In this document: piece by piece, positions 1-8,741 of the stretch
Layout: each line of letters begins with the position of its first letter
Numbering within the stretch: the first letter of the stretch is position 1
NCBI GenBank assembly: GCA_965215825.1
Contig: CBDCEM010000002.1
Coordinates: 1,860,001 to 1,924,000 of the forward strand
Source of the DNA: JAWPMT01 sp965215825
GTDB taxonomy: Bacteria; Bacteroidota; Bacteroidia; Cytophagales; Cyclobacteriaceae
Reading direction: 5' to 3'
DNA: 64,000 bases
Notes under the pieces: model-generated
What the model was told of the DNA's origin: nothing
Seen by the model: the letters and a program-made list of their open reading frames with translations, nothing else
Database searches by the model: none
Translations under genes and position numbers: made by a program

Positions 1-865
1 TGGATCGGTCACTGGTAAACTGGACAAATGACTCAAAGGAGTAGAGAAGGTCAAACTGCATATGGGAACGTTCTGGTAGGTCCTGGAATATACCTGTCAC
101 CTCAAAGTCCCTGGAATCGTTCATTGTAATTCGCTGACCGACAGGATCTTCATCTCCGAACATCTTCTTAGCCAATGTTTCACTTAAGGCTACCGTGAAA
201 GGTTCTTTTAATACCAGACTGTCTACACCTCTTAGCAATGGAACTGAAAAGACTTGAAAGAAATTGGTTCCGGCATAATATGGTTTCTCCACATCAAAAT
301 AATCATCACCTCGGGAGATCTGGGCACTACTAGGTGTGAGATTGACGAAATCGAGTACCTCAGGAAGGTCATTCTTGAGGTGATAGCCGGCCCCGGCCAT
401 TCCAGACGCCCATTGCGTGGATAGTTCACCTTTGTTGTACCTATTGGTTTGAACCCGATAAATATTCTCTTTATTCTCGAAAAAGTTGTCGTAGGACAAC
501 TCGAAGTAAACATATTGAAGAATCATAAATCCGGCAGCCATCCCAATAGCGAGACCAAAAGTGTTAATGAAGGAATAAAAGGGATGCTTTGCCAGGTTGC
601 GGTAGGTGATTGTAAGGTAATTTCTTAACATGGCTTCAAGGTTTGAGTTTGACTTTTTTCTTTGTTTGAAAAGCAATCGGAAAAACCCGATGGCCTTCCA
701 GTAATACTGTACGTGAGCCAGAGCTTTGCCATTTTGAGCGACATCCAATAGGAACTGCTCATGGAGGTCGCCCGCAATACCCTCAAATAAATGGCCTTTG
801 CAAAACTTCTCGAGAAGGTTTGTGACGCGTTTTGGAGGGTGATATGTAATATCTTTTTTGCTCAC
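1..865 (-). CDS. FtsX/MacB-type ABC transporter permease (partial, 3' end outside window)
   Basis: Reading frame stays open from a GTG start at 865 to the window edge (288 codons). The first 70 or so residues match the short cytoplasmic prefix domain seen in PadR-linked permeases (GI.GDLHEQF motif near residue 30). A transmembrane helix follows at about 98-119, then an extracytoplasmic MacB-like periplasmic domain (..FGDEDPVGQRI.., then ..DLPERSHMQFD..). It follows a second permease with the same layout after a 24-bp gap, so the two are probably co-transcribed with the PadR gene. No ATP-binding subunit is visible in the window. Function is inferred: export, or membrane-stress response. GTG was chosen because it gives the full prefix domain and no upstream ATG is in frame. 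Confidence 0.85.
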   Translation of the reverse strand, partial: MSKKDITYHPPKRVTNLLEKFCKGHLFEGIAGDLHEQFLLDVAQNGKALAHVQYYWKAIGFFRLLFKQRKKSNSNLEAMLRNYLTITYRNLAKHPFYSFINTFGLAIGMAAGFMILQYVYFELSYDNFFENKENIYRVQTNRYNKGELSTQWASGMAGAGYHLKNDLPEVLDFVNLTPSSAQISRGDDYFDVEKPYYAGTNFFQVFSVPLLRGVDSLVLKEPFTVALSETLAKKMFGDEDPVGQRITMNDSRDFEVTGIFQDLPERSHMQFDLLYSFESFVQFTSDRS

Positions 866-889
866 AGTTCTGATGTGCTCAATAGATTA

Positions 890-3457
890 CTACTCGTAAC
901 GTAGGGTCTTTACCGGGTTGGTGTTGGCTGTTTTTACGGTTAGCCATAAGATCGAAATAGAAGCAAGCACGACAACCAGCACAATTCCCAGGGTCATGAT
1001 TGTCCAATCTACGTTTACAGCGTATCCAAGATTGGAGGTCCACGCCCTGTTCATGAACCAGGCAACAGGTCCGCCCAAGAGTAGGGAAATACCTATTAAT
1101 CCATAGAAACTTCTGGATAAGAGTACCACCAATTGCGTAACTCCTGATCCCAACACCTTGCGGACGCCAACTTCCTTTGTTTTTAGCTCAACGTGATGCA
1201 AGATCATTCCAAATTGACCAATACAGGCAATGATGATAGCTAGTGAGGCAATGAGTCCGACGATTTTGGCGATATCTTCAAATTCAGCATAGATATCATC
1301 AATTTCATAATCGTAATGGGAAATCTCAAACGGATGAATTTTGTCAAATTCTCTCCAGCTTGCCTCTATGATTTTTTCCGCTTCATGATTTTTCAGATTC
1401 GCATATTTAATATTCAGGTATTGGAATTCGTCAGGTGCATAAGTAAGGAGCAATGGGCCAGACTCGATAAACAGGAATTGATATTTGAAATCCTCAACAA
1501 CGCCAATGATTTTGATGGGATCACCTTCGGTTTTGAGTGTCATTGGCAGCTGATGTTCGGCAGTAAGGTCTAATTTCTGAGCCATCGCCGCATTGATCAT
1601 GGCGATTTTTTGATCCGGATTGTGTCCCTTTCTAAAGTTGTCACCCAACATCAGAGAAATGTCAAAGTTGTTCAGGAAATCCTCATTCACCGAGAAGGTG
1701 GAGACCTGTCGCACTTCTGAGTTTTCCGTTAGTCTCACTCCCGTTCTGGGCACTACTTCCAGAGCAGGGAGACTGCTGGATAAGCTTACGCTTGTTATAT
1801 TGGATTGCTTCAAAAGTTCATTCCGCAACGCCTCGTAGGGAGCATCCTTGATTTCGATACTGGCGAGGTGTTCTTTTTCAAACCCATACTCCATTTCAAA
1901 AAAATGAGTTGACTGACGAGAAACAACGATAGCGGTGATGATGAATACCACTGAAGCGATGTACTGAATCAGAACCAAAGATTTTCGCAGGACGACCCCA
2001 GGCGCTTTTTTGCCACCTTTTCTCAAAGCCTGTTGAAAAGCAACTTTACCAACGTACCATGACGGATATCCGCCGGCAATCAGTCCGATAAACATCGCAA
2101 AACCCAGGAAGTAAAGTAAAATGAACGCATTGCTCCAGACACTGATGTCGATCTGCCCTTTAATATCTCTAAGTACTTTCAGGTCATTGAATATGGGAAG
2201 TACCACCATCAATAGCCCGATGGCGATTACCCAGGAAACCAGGACGGTGACTTGTGCCTCAATAAGGAATTGGAAGATTACCGATTTTTTGCCGGCTCCC
2301 ATAATCTTTCGAATGCCAATTTCTTTAGCGCGTTTAAGGGATTGAGCAATTGATAAGCCTATATAATTGAAACAGGCCGACAGCATGATTACCGCTGCCA
2401 GAATGGCCAGAAACCAGAATACAAAGTTGGGTGTTACAAATCCTATCTCATACCTGACAATCGTTCCGAAGTTCACATCACTTAATTTTTGAACCTTAAA
2501 ACCTCGTTCTGCCTGTAAATCATCTGGAAACAATGGACGAAGTGAAGCCAGAAATTTTTCGATGGCCACTACATCATTTTGGGCGGTTCGGAAGTAATTA
2601 TAGTACCGATCTTCTCCCGACCAGATCATTTGTGGATCATGAGAGGACATAGAGATCAAAGCATCGAACTCTATATGAGAACGCCCGGAAAGAGGTTTAC
2701 TCACACCAGTGACCTGGAAGGAGCCCATTTCACCAATTTGAATGAGCTGACCAATTGGGTCTTTGTCGCCAAAAACTTTAACTGAAAGTTCTTTTGAGAT
2801 TACTATGGAGCCGGGATTCTGAAGTGCTGTTGAAGCATTTCCCGATTGCAATTCAAAACCAAAAAAACCAAAGAAATTAGGTTCAGCATATAAACCTGAG
2901 AAATTGATCACCTTTGATTGTAAACGTACTTCCGATCCGATGTTTTTGAAGCGAGAAGTGGATTCGATATGATCAAAATTTCCTTTGAGACGATCTGAGA
3001 TATCGTAAGGCGATGTAGCCAGCCTGTCATCCCGATCCTTTCTATCATTGAACTCCGTGGAAAGTACCCGATAGGTGGTTTCATAGTGTTCATTGTGCTG
3101 ATCCATACCACGTTGATCCAGGTAAAAAAGGATCATCAGGAGGCAAAGGGTCATGGATGTAGCGAGTCCGAAAATATGAATCGCCGAAAATACACGCTGC
3201 TTTTTTATTGACCGTACAGCGCTTGTTAGATAGTGATTGACCATGTAAAGATTATATTTTGAGTTTTTTCTTTTGAACCTTAGGCGCATAAAACCCAGCG
3301 CCTGAAATGTATACAGGATGTTGGCTCTGAATTGACCTTTTTGAGCCACGTTTTGGTAGAACTTTTCCTCAAGATCTCCCTGAATGCCTTCCAGTAACCT
3401 GGGGTCACAAAAGTGCTCCAGCAACCAATCGATAGTCGTTGGTTTTCCAGAACTCAT
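890..3457 (-). CDS. FtsX/MacB-type ABC transporter permease with prefix domain
   Basis: An 855-aa membrane protein. Residues 1-70 form the permease prefix domain (LLEGIQGDLEEKF), and TM1 is at about 92-113. A periplasmic MacB-like core follows (VFGDKDPIGQLIQIG), then FtsX helices with the usual E.GIRK..GA cytoplasmic motif near the middle and a second copy (KEVGVRKVLGS) near the C-terminus. The last helices and NPVKTLRYE tail are typical of Bacteroidota FtsX permeases. Its ATG overlaps the stop of the PadR gene by 4 bp, which indicates translational coupling. The partner ATPase is not next to it. Substrate unknown. Confidence 0.9.
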   Translation of the reverse strand: MSSGKPTTIDWLLEHFCDPRLLEGIQGDLEEKFYQNVAQKGQFRANILYTFQALGFMRLRFKRKNSKYNLYMVNHYLTSAVRSIKKQRVFSAIHIFGLATSMTLCLLMILFYLDQRGMDQHNEHYETTYRVLSTEFNDRKDRDDRLATSPYDISDRLKGNFDHIESTSRFKNIGSEVRLQSKVINFSGLYAEPNFFGFFGFELQSGNASTALQNPGSIVISKELSVKVFGDKDPIGQLIQIGEMGSFQVTGVSKPLSGRSHIEFDALISMSSHDPQMIWSGEDRYYNYFRTAQNDVVAIEKFLASLRPLFPDDLQAERGFKVQKLSDVNFGTIVRYEIGFVTPNFVFWFLAILAAVIMLSACFNYIGLSIAQSLKRAKEIGIRKIMGAGKKSVIFQFLIEAQVTVLVSWVIAIGLLMVVLPIFNDLKVLRDIKGQIDISVWSNAFILLYFLGFAMFIGLIAGGYPSWYVGKVAFQQALRKGGKKAPGVVLRKSLVLIQYIASVVFIITAIVVSRQSTHFFEMEYGFEKEHLASIEIKDAPYEALRNELLKQSNITSVSLSSSLPALEVVPRTGVRLTENSEVRQVSTFSVNEDFLNNFDISLMLGDNFRKGHNPDQKIAMINAAMAQKLDLTAEHQLPMTLKTEGDPIKIIGVVEDFKYQFLFIESGPLLLTYAPDEFQYLNIKYANLKNHEAEKIIEASWREFDKIHPFEISHYDYEIDDIYAEFEDIAKIVGLIASLAIIIACIGQFGMILHHVELKTKEVGVRKVLGSGVTQLVVLLSRSFYGLIGISLLLGGPVAWFMNRAWTSNLGYAVNVDWTIMTLGIVLVVVLASISILWLTVKTANTNPVKTLRYE

Positions 3458-3780
3458 TCGAAAGCTATTTTTGGGATGGAGTCCCAGATGTCATTGCGCA
3501 TGGACCTGGTTTGTGAAAGTGCTTTTTGTCCAGCGACGGTTACACGAAAGATATGCTTTCTTCTTCCTCCGCGTTCCGGGCTCGATCCATCATATCGAGA
3601 GGATACATACCCTTTTTCATCCAGTCGGATGAGCACCGCATGCACCGTACTGATGGAGATTGAGCGATTACACTTTTCTTTGATCGAGTTCTGGATGGCC
3701 ACACCGTATGCATCATCATACAGCATTGCTACCGTCAACATGACCAGTTCCTCCAATTCTCCAAGATTTGTTCCCTTCAT
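3454..3780 (-). CDS. PadR-family transcriptional regulator
   Basis: A 108-aa winged-helix repressor. The start MKGTNLGELEELVMLTVAML is the usual PadR N-terminus, so I prefer the ATG at 3780 over a GTG 30 bp further out. A winged helix (AIQNSIKEKC..ISISTVHAVLIRLDEKGYV) is followed by the wing SSPERGGRRKHIFRVT and a short dimerisation helix. It overlaps the downstream permease gene by 4 bp, so it probably controls this permease operon and itself. Two copies of a 16-bp direct repeat lie 91-140 bp upstream and could be its binding sites. Confidence 0.93.
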   Translation of the reverse strand: MKGTNLGELEELVMLTVAMLYDDAYGVAIQNSIKEKCNRSISISTVHAVLIRLDEKGYVSSRYDGSSPERGGRRKHIFRVTVAGQKALSQTRSMRNDIWDSIPKIAFE

Positions 3781-3871
3781 ATTTTCTCTTTTTCGAGTCA
3801 GGCCTGTCACGCTGAGCCCAGTCGAAGCGCAGGCTACTTTATAACAGGTATACTCACAAAATTGGAATAAG

Positions 3872-3920
3872 TTTCGTATTTGTAAAAATCGGATGATAAA
3901 TTTCTTTCGTATTTGTAAAA
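3872..3920. repeat. Two 16-bp direct repeats upstream of padR (candidate operators)
   Basis: TTTCGTATTTGTAAAA occurs at 3872-3887 and again at 3905-3920, 33 bp apart start to start (about three helical turns), in the leader region of the padR-permease operon. PadR proteins usually bind near their own promoters. Assignment as operators is inference. Confidence 0.4.
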
Positions 3921-3956
3921 TTTGGACTTTAAGACGCCCTGCCGCACAAAACTTTT

Positions 3957-3986
3957 CGGCCAGACCGGCGCCGGCGGGTCGGCCGG
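3957..3986. repeat. GC-rich imperfect hairpin between padR and the YD-repeat gene
   Basis: A run of almost pure G/C stands out in an otherwise AT-leaning intergenic stretch. Its ends, CGGCCAGACC and GGGTCGGCCG, pair with one bulge around a GGCGCCGGC centre. Part of the 288-bp gap between 3781 and 4068. It could be a dispersed palindromic repeat; no coding potential is seen. Confidence 0.35.
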
Positions 3987-4068
3987 GTTCCTGCTCCTTT
4001 GGTGTTTGAGTTTTAAGACCGGGATTGATTATCTTAGTTGAATATATGAGACATCTATTGGCTGATTC

Positions 4069-4881
4069 ATGAAACTGCTAGCGCTATTGTTAGCAATTGT
4101 CCTACTTTCCTGTAGTTCAAGAAATGGATTGATCACACCTGTTGAAATGGTCGAGGAGGAAGAGATACCCATAGACCCCAGAGATGTTATTCCTGCGGAG
4201 ACATGCGTATTGGATGATGCTACGAGTAGCAAACGTCTGTTTGAAATTCAATCATATGAGGAAGACGGCTCGGTGAAATTCAGATACTTACGCTATGAAC
4301 AGGGAAGGTTAATAACGTATGCTGCGGATTCTCCAAGGATATATGAGCAGTATAAGTATGATGAGCAAGATCGTTTAATACTTATCCTCAGTGGGAGCCG
4401 TAGTGATTCACTATTCTATGATGAAATGGGTAGAATGAGTAAGAGAACGATTTATGATGAAAATGGAACTCCTCAATTCAACTATAGGTACAGCTACGAT
4501 CCGGAGGGACAAATGATTGCAATTGTCAGTGAATTTATGTCTTCCCAATATCTAGGTGAAACAGATTCATTGACTTTGGAAGACGGTAACATCATACGTG
4601 AGGAGTATTATAGAGGCGACCTTTTGTTATACGAGCACTGTTATACGTATGATAGTTCCCCGAATTATCGAAAGCATAATCACTATTGGATAGATTGGCC
4701 ATGGATGTATTTTAGTAGAAATAATACACTCACAAGGTCCACAATAGAATATGGTGTACAGTTCAACTTTTACTGTTTCGACTGTGAGTGGTTCTATGAA
4801 TATGACTTTGAAGGCTATCCCGTTTACATCACAGATACTTACACAGCAAGCCTCCAGGGCTTGTCATACGACTGTGATTAG
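4069..4881 (+). CDS. Lipoprotein with YD-type (RHS-like) repeats
   Basis: A 270-aa predicted lipoprotein. The signal peptide MKLLALLLAIVLLSC ends in a lipobox Cys at residue 15. The body has repeated Y-D-E/G units (KYDEQDRLILI, FYDEMGRMSKRTIYDENG, YSYDPEGQMIAI), as in secreted RHS/YD proteins. These form open beta-strands on the cell surface. A second half rich in Tyr, Trp and Cys is less repetitive. It stands alone, with an IS element 46 bp downstream. Length is far below that of true RHS toxins and no toxin tip is seen. Role unknown: probably a surface-exposed or binding protein. Confidence 0.75.
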   Translation: MKLLALLLAIVLLSCSSRNGLITPVEMVEEEEIPIDPRDVIPAETCVLDDATSSKRLFEIQSYEEDGSVKFRYLRYEQGRLITYAADSPRIYEQYKYDEQDRLILILSGSRSDSLFYDEMGRMSKRTIYDENGTPQFNYRYSYDPEGQMIAIVSEFMSSQYLGETDSLTLEDGNIIREEYYRGDLLLYEHCYTYDSSPNYRKHNHYWIDWPWMYFSRNNTLTRSTIEYGVQFNFYCFDCEWFYEYDFEGYPVYITDTYTASLQGLSYDCD

Positions 4882-4927
4882 ATATAAATCTCAGTAAACT
4901 CCCCATTTTCCCCTCTTGAGAGGGGTA

Positions 4928-6353
4928 CAATGCTATTAAGTTAAGCTTCATATGGTCACTTATTGAATTGAGTAATCCTTCCCTTTTTACTACTAGCTAT
5001 TACATCTCGGCCAAAATGCCTATCAGGAATTATTGCTATGATGGAAGAGGCTACTTGATTCAATATTTGACTTATGAAATGCTCATTATTTGAGTTAAAG
5101 AGGAATGAGAGTAGTTTTTCTCTTACAAATCGATAGGCATTCTTCCAGTTGTATTTGTATTTCCATTTACGGTTGGAAATACGTTGATCGATAGTTCTAC
5201 TAGCTAATAAGCCTGTAATAGCGACTAAATTCATACAAAAAATATGTGCGTAAAACTCTTGAAAGATGCCTGCGGCCTTCTTGCAACCAAATTGTTCAAT
5301 TTTCATCTTTGGCTTTAAGTTTTTAAAGCCTTCCTCCACGCCCCAACGAAGCTGATACAGCTCATTTATGTCCCGAGCGCTGTATTTCTGCTGATCGAAA
5401 AGGTTGGTGATTAGCAATTCGGTTTCACCACTACTTAGTTCAATTCTTACAATTCTGACCTTAATGGGAGTGGCATCGAGTTTATTCTTACGGCTATTCT
5501 CAACCTCTTTTGGACTAGGCTCCCATGTGGTAATTATGTCATCCTCATCGTGAGTTATGATATTCTTGGCGAAGTTGGAACTGTTAATTGGTAATCGTAT
5601 ACAGACTTTGGTCTGGTGACTCACCAACTCTTTTATCGTACAGAAATGACCAAATCCTCTGTCTAAGATCAGCATATCATTTTCTTTAACGCTAGACAGG
5701 CCCTTTTTAAGCAAAGTCTTTTCACCTTCTCTCATTGTAGATAATTGACTGTCCACCACAAACTGATTCAATACATCATAGATCATGAATGTCCTGGCCA
5801 AGTACCTTTTAGTTCCTAACTCATTAGTCGCGTATAGGCCAAAATAATCTTCGATATCTTGATGTGCGGGTAGGTTTAATGTACTACCATCTCCCGCAAG
5901 TAGACAATGCCCTTTCCAAAGCTTTTTGTCACAATCATGAAAAGTGTCATTTAGTTGCTCTACGAGATCTCTGAAAAACTCAGGCCTGATTTTATAACGA
6001 GCTTGAGTAAACGCACTTCCAGTTACAGGTCTTGTATCCAGACAGGGAAGAATCTTCTGAAGATTAAATTCTACTGATTCTTTAAATAAATGAAGAATAC
6101 TGCCAGCGACAGCTTCAAACGATAAGGGAGAGGATCTACTAAAGTCTCTAGGAGAGCGTTTATAGCGAGATATTTTTCTCGAATTATGAAAAAAGTCAAA
6201 GAGTTTTTTTTGAAGAGCCCCCAGAGCTCTTCACTGTGTCATTTTCTTTATCTAAATTCATTGTCGATATATTTTACGTGTCTCTAAGATAACCGAGACA
6301 GGCCGATTGATAGCTATTGATCGGCTTTCTTTCTTCTTAACTTAATAGCATTG
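4928..6353. mobile_element. IS4-family insertion sequence, complete
   Basis: A 1426-bp element. Its ends are perfect 18-bp inverted repeats: CAATGCTATTAAGTTAAG at 4928-4945 and its reverse complement at 6336-6353. The 10-bp sequence GAGAGGGGTA flanks it on both sides (4918-4927 and 6354-6363), a target-site duplication. The insertion split a small palindrome (CCCCTC-TTGA-GAGGGG). Inside the right end, two hairpins (6279-6300 and 6302-6325) lie upstream of the transposase start, where they could block read-through transcription from outside. Intact ends and identical duplications suggest a fairly recent insertion. Confidence 0.95.
4956..6261 (-). CDS. IS4-family transposase, split by a +1 frameshift at A8
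   Basis: Start ATG at 6261 (MNLDKEND..). The first 17 codons end at a run of eight A (plus-strand T8, 6204-6211), after which this frame meets TGA. The rest of the protein continues in the +1 frame with no start codon until TTG at 5801, so the main ORF needs a frameshift or loss of one A. The joined product is about 434 aa, normal for IS4. DDE residues are present: D in AGDGSTLNLP, D in LILDRGFG, and the YREK signature Y-x2-R-x3-E-x6-K in YQLRWGVEEGFKNLK. A perfect 8-bp hairpin stem sits directly before the A8. It could be programmed slippage, a decayed copy or a sequencing error. Confidence 0.85.
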
Positions 6354-6377
6354 GAGAGGGGTAGGACGTATTAAATC

Positions 6378-6409
6378 AAAAAAAGCCACAACTTTCACTG
6401 CGGCTTTTT
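6378..6409 (-). terminator. Rho-independent terminator of the 8652-6458 operon
   Basis: Read on the minus strand, AAAAAGCC..GGCTTTTTTT forms an 8-bp stem with a T-run, 49 bp after the stop at 6458. Confidence 0.75.
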
Positions 6410-6457
6410 CTTTTCCGTCATGCTGAGCATGTCGAAGCATAATGGCGGATATATTAA

Positions 6458-7987
6458 TTAATTCATTGAAAGCGCCCTTTCTGTAGAAAGACCATTCATT
6501 TCCTTATCAAGAAACTCTGTTAGATCAATAGGTCTATTGATCTGATAGTCCGTCGATTTCAAATCAATACGAAGCACCTGATCTTCATTGTTTTTAAAAC
6601 TATTCAGGTCAAGATTATTAAGTGCTTGATTTGCTTCCATTGCAATACCATTACCATCAGCGACCATAAACGCAAATAATTCTTGTCCTGGGTAGATCAC
6701 GAAGTGACTCAGGCCATTTTTGTCGTATCGCAACACTGCATTTTGATCTTTGATCATTACAAATAGGTCAGTCAATTGATTCTCAAGCTTTTTGCCGTCC
6801 AGATAGATTTCAGCATTCACCATCAAGCGCTCCTCTTCCTTGATATAATCGTAGTTATAAACACCCATTTTACTGATGTTAAATTCACGTAGCACCTTAT
6901 TCTGTGCACCCAGGATTTCTTTTTCCTCTTCTACTTGGGCCAGTAGGGCCTCATATTCAGCAGAACGCTCTTCGGGTTGATTATCATAGAGATCAGCAAG
7001 GGCCATTTTTGGACTGATGTAAACATTATAGTCCGTGAGTTCAATCCAGTCTCCATCTTTATGTTCCCATCGGGTAAAAGTCAATCTAAATCGGTTGTTA
7101 CCTACAGCTTTCACCCTTGCATTTCGATAAGTTTCACTCTTCAGAATCCACCCAGGTATCTTTTTTTCGGCTTTCCACAGCAACAAATTAGGATTGACAT
7201 TTTTGCCATTCCACGAAACCTCGTCCCACGTGCGCTCTTTCAGGAAATTCGGGATGCCATAGTTCTTCGCTTTGGTCTTCAACAGCTTGTCCAGCGTTTC
7301 CACCGCTGGAGCCGTTTCCCAGGTATAGTAATTGAAGCGTTTGTCCCTCAATTTGGCCCGGTCTTCATCTCGATAAATATCCAGATCAAAGCCATAGTTG
7401 AATACAAAGCACCCTGAAAGGTCGTAGCTACCACGATTATTTTCCATTTCGGAAATGGAAGTATTGAGGCTATCAATCAACGGATTGGGAGTAGGAGATG
7501 TACTTCCTATTTTATCCCAGGTCTTCCCTTCTTCGTTCAGCGCGAAGAAATCAAATTGACTTCCATCTACATTGGACGAAATTACGGTTCTGATGGATTT
7601 GCCCTCACCCAGTTCAAGTGTTTCTCCATTAGCTGTCGCGTTCAAATCGAACATGGCCGCAGATTGCATGACAGACGGGTTTTCCTTACTCCCATAATTC
7701 AGTGGGATACCTGAGATCAGAATAGTACTTGGATCTGATATTTCTGTATAGGAAATTTTCACTTCCCCAGTTACAGAGACACCCTGCTGATTGACAAATG
7801 CATTGGCAGGAACATGTATTTCAGTTCCATTCCCAACGGATAAGACACCACCTACGGCAGCATCCATGATTTGCTCCACGGCCTGATTAGTGACTCCTTG
7901 AAAAGGGGCACGAATGAAAGCCGGATCGGGACTACAGGCATACAGCATGAGTCCCGTTAACATGATAATTAGTGATTTGGAATGCAT
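6458..7987 (-). CDS. Surface lipoprotein of unknown function
   Basis: A 509-aa protein with a lipoprotein signal (IIMLTGLMLYAC, Cys at residue 18). Residues 45-75 resemble a beta-sandwich motif common in large Bacteroidota proteins (GTEIHVPANAFVNQQG then VTGEVKISYTEISDP), probably a structural or adhesive module. The middle is rich in Trp and Tyr. A helical stretch near residues 335-360 (EERSAEYEALLAQVEEEKEI) could form a coiled coil. The start overlaps the 3' end of the upstream gene by 19 bp, so both are translated from one message. I do not recognise a catalytic domain. Confidence 0.75.
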   Translation of the reverse strand: MHSKSLIIMLTGLMLYACSPDPAFIRAPFQGVTNQAVEQIMDAAVGGVLSVGNGTEIHVPANAFVNQQGVSVTGEVKISYTEISDPSTILISGIPLNYGSKENPSVMQSAAMFDLNATANGETLELGEGKSIRTVISSNVDGSQFDFFALNEEGKTWDKIGSTSPTPNPLIDSLNTSISEMENNRGSYDLSGCFVFNYGFDLDIYRDEDRAKLRDKRFNYYTWETAPAVETLDKLLKTKAKNYGIPNFLKERTWDEVSWNGKNVNPNLLLWKAEKKIPGWILKSETYRNARVKAVGNNRFRLTFTRWEHKDGDWIELTDYNVYISPKMALADLYDNQPEERSAEYEALLAQVEEEKEILGAQNKVLREFNISKMGVYNYDYIKEEERLMVNAEIYLDGKKLENQLTDLFVMIKDQNAVLRYDKNGLSHFVIYPGQELFAFMVADGNGIAMEANQALNNLDLNSFKNNEDQVLRIDLKSTDYQINRPIDLTEFLDKEMNGLSTERALSMN

Positions 7988-8652
7988 AACAATTTATTCA
8001 GTTGACTATAAATTCGGATACTTAAATCGCCAAAGGCGTATTGTGCTCCCTGATATTGAGAACCATGAGGGAAGTTTTGTTTGGATTGGTAATTTTTGAT
8101 TGTTTCGCCGGATTGGCCAAGTCCCAGGTTATAAGCGGTAGCCATGAAATGCAAGGCTTCTTCTTTTGTGAGACCCTTCAAGTCGGCTGCACAATCCAGT
8201 CTTATTACTTGTTCAAAGGCCTCCAGGTATCTAATACAGAATTCAATGTCTAGAATTCGGTCTATGCGTGCTTGTCTGATTTCCGAAGCATTGGAAGCGT
8301 AATATCCAATCAGGTCGGAGAATTCTATTCGCAACGCTTCGTCGTTTTGAATTCTCATTTCCAAATCCTCAATAAATGAAGGTTTCATTTGGAAATACCC
8401 AACACTGAAGTCCACTTGTTCAGAACCTAGCTCAGCGTACATAAGCCGAAGTGCCTGGACTTCCATTAGATTAGAAAGCTCGCGATAACGAATGTATTCT
8501 GGGGCCGCAATTGACAGGGTATAGACCAGGGACAAATCTGGCTGGGTAGCAATTACTTCTTGCTTCAGAAAATCGCATGTTTCCTGAATCTTTTGGTCTA
8601 TAGAAGAAGCTTGCCACAGCATAGCCACAGCAAGAGTGAGTCGGTACAGCAT
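7969..8652 (-). CDS. Lysozyme-like / lytic-transglycosylase-like protein
   Basis: A 227-aa protein with a short hydrophobic N-terminus (MLYRLTLAVAMLWQASS), possibly a signal peptide. It carries two fragments that look like soluble lytic transglycosylase motifs: VGYFQMKPSF (compare G.MQ..P) near residue 85 and ATAYNLGLGQSG (compare AYN.G) near residue 171. The spacing fits a lysozyme fold, but the catalytic Glu of true SLT enzymes cannot be assigned with confidence. First gene of a two-gene operon with the surface lipoprotein. Function is inferred. Confidence 0.6.
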   Translation of the reverse strand: MLYRLTLAVAMLWQASSIDQKIQETCDFLKQEVIATQPDLSLVYTLSIAAPEYIRYRELSNLMEVQALRLMYAELGSEQVDFSVGYFQMKPSFIEDLEMRIQNDEALRIEFSDLIGYYASNASEIRQARIDRILDIEFCIRYLEAFEQVIRLDCAADLKGLTKEEALHFMATAYNLGLGQSGETIKNYQSKQNFPHGSQYQGAQYAFGDLSIRIYSQLNKLLCIPNH

Positions 8653-8741
8653 TGGCGGAATGGTGTACCTTCATAAACGCACAAAATGTTAATTATTGTG
8701 AAAAGGTCGAAATTGCTTTCTTTATTCTTTTCTTTAAGAAA

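Noticed and set aside
3413..3844. 143-codon plus-strand ORF over padR
   Set aside because: It is antisense to padR and the permease start; codon pattern and lack of homology mark it as a shadow.
4069..4881. RHS toxin with an immunity gene
   Set aside because: The YD-repeat protein is only 270 aa, has a lipobox and no polymorphic toxin tip or adjacent immunity ORF.
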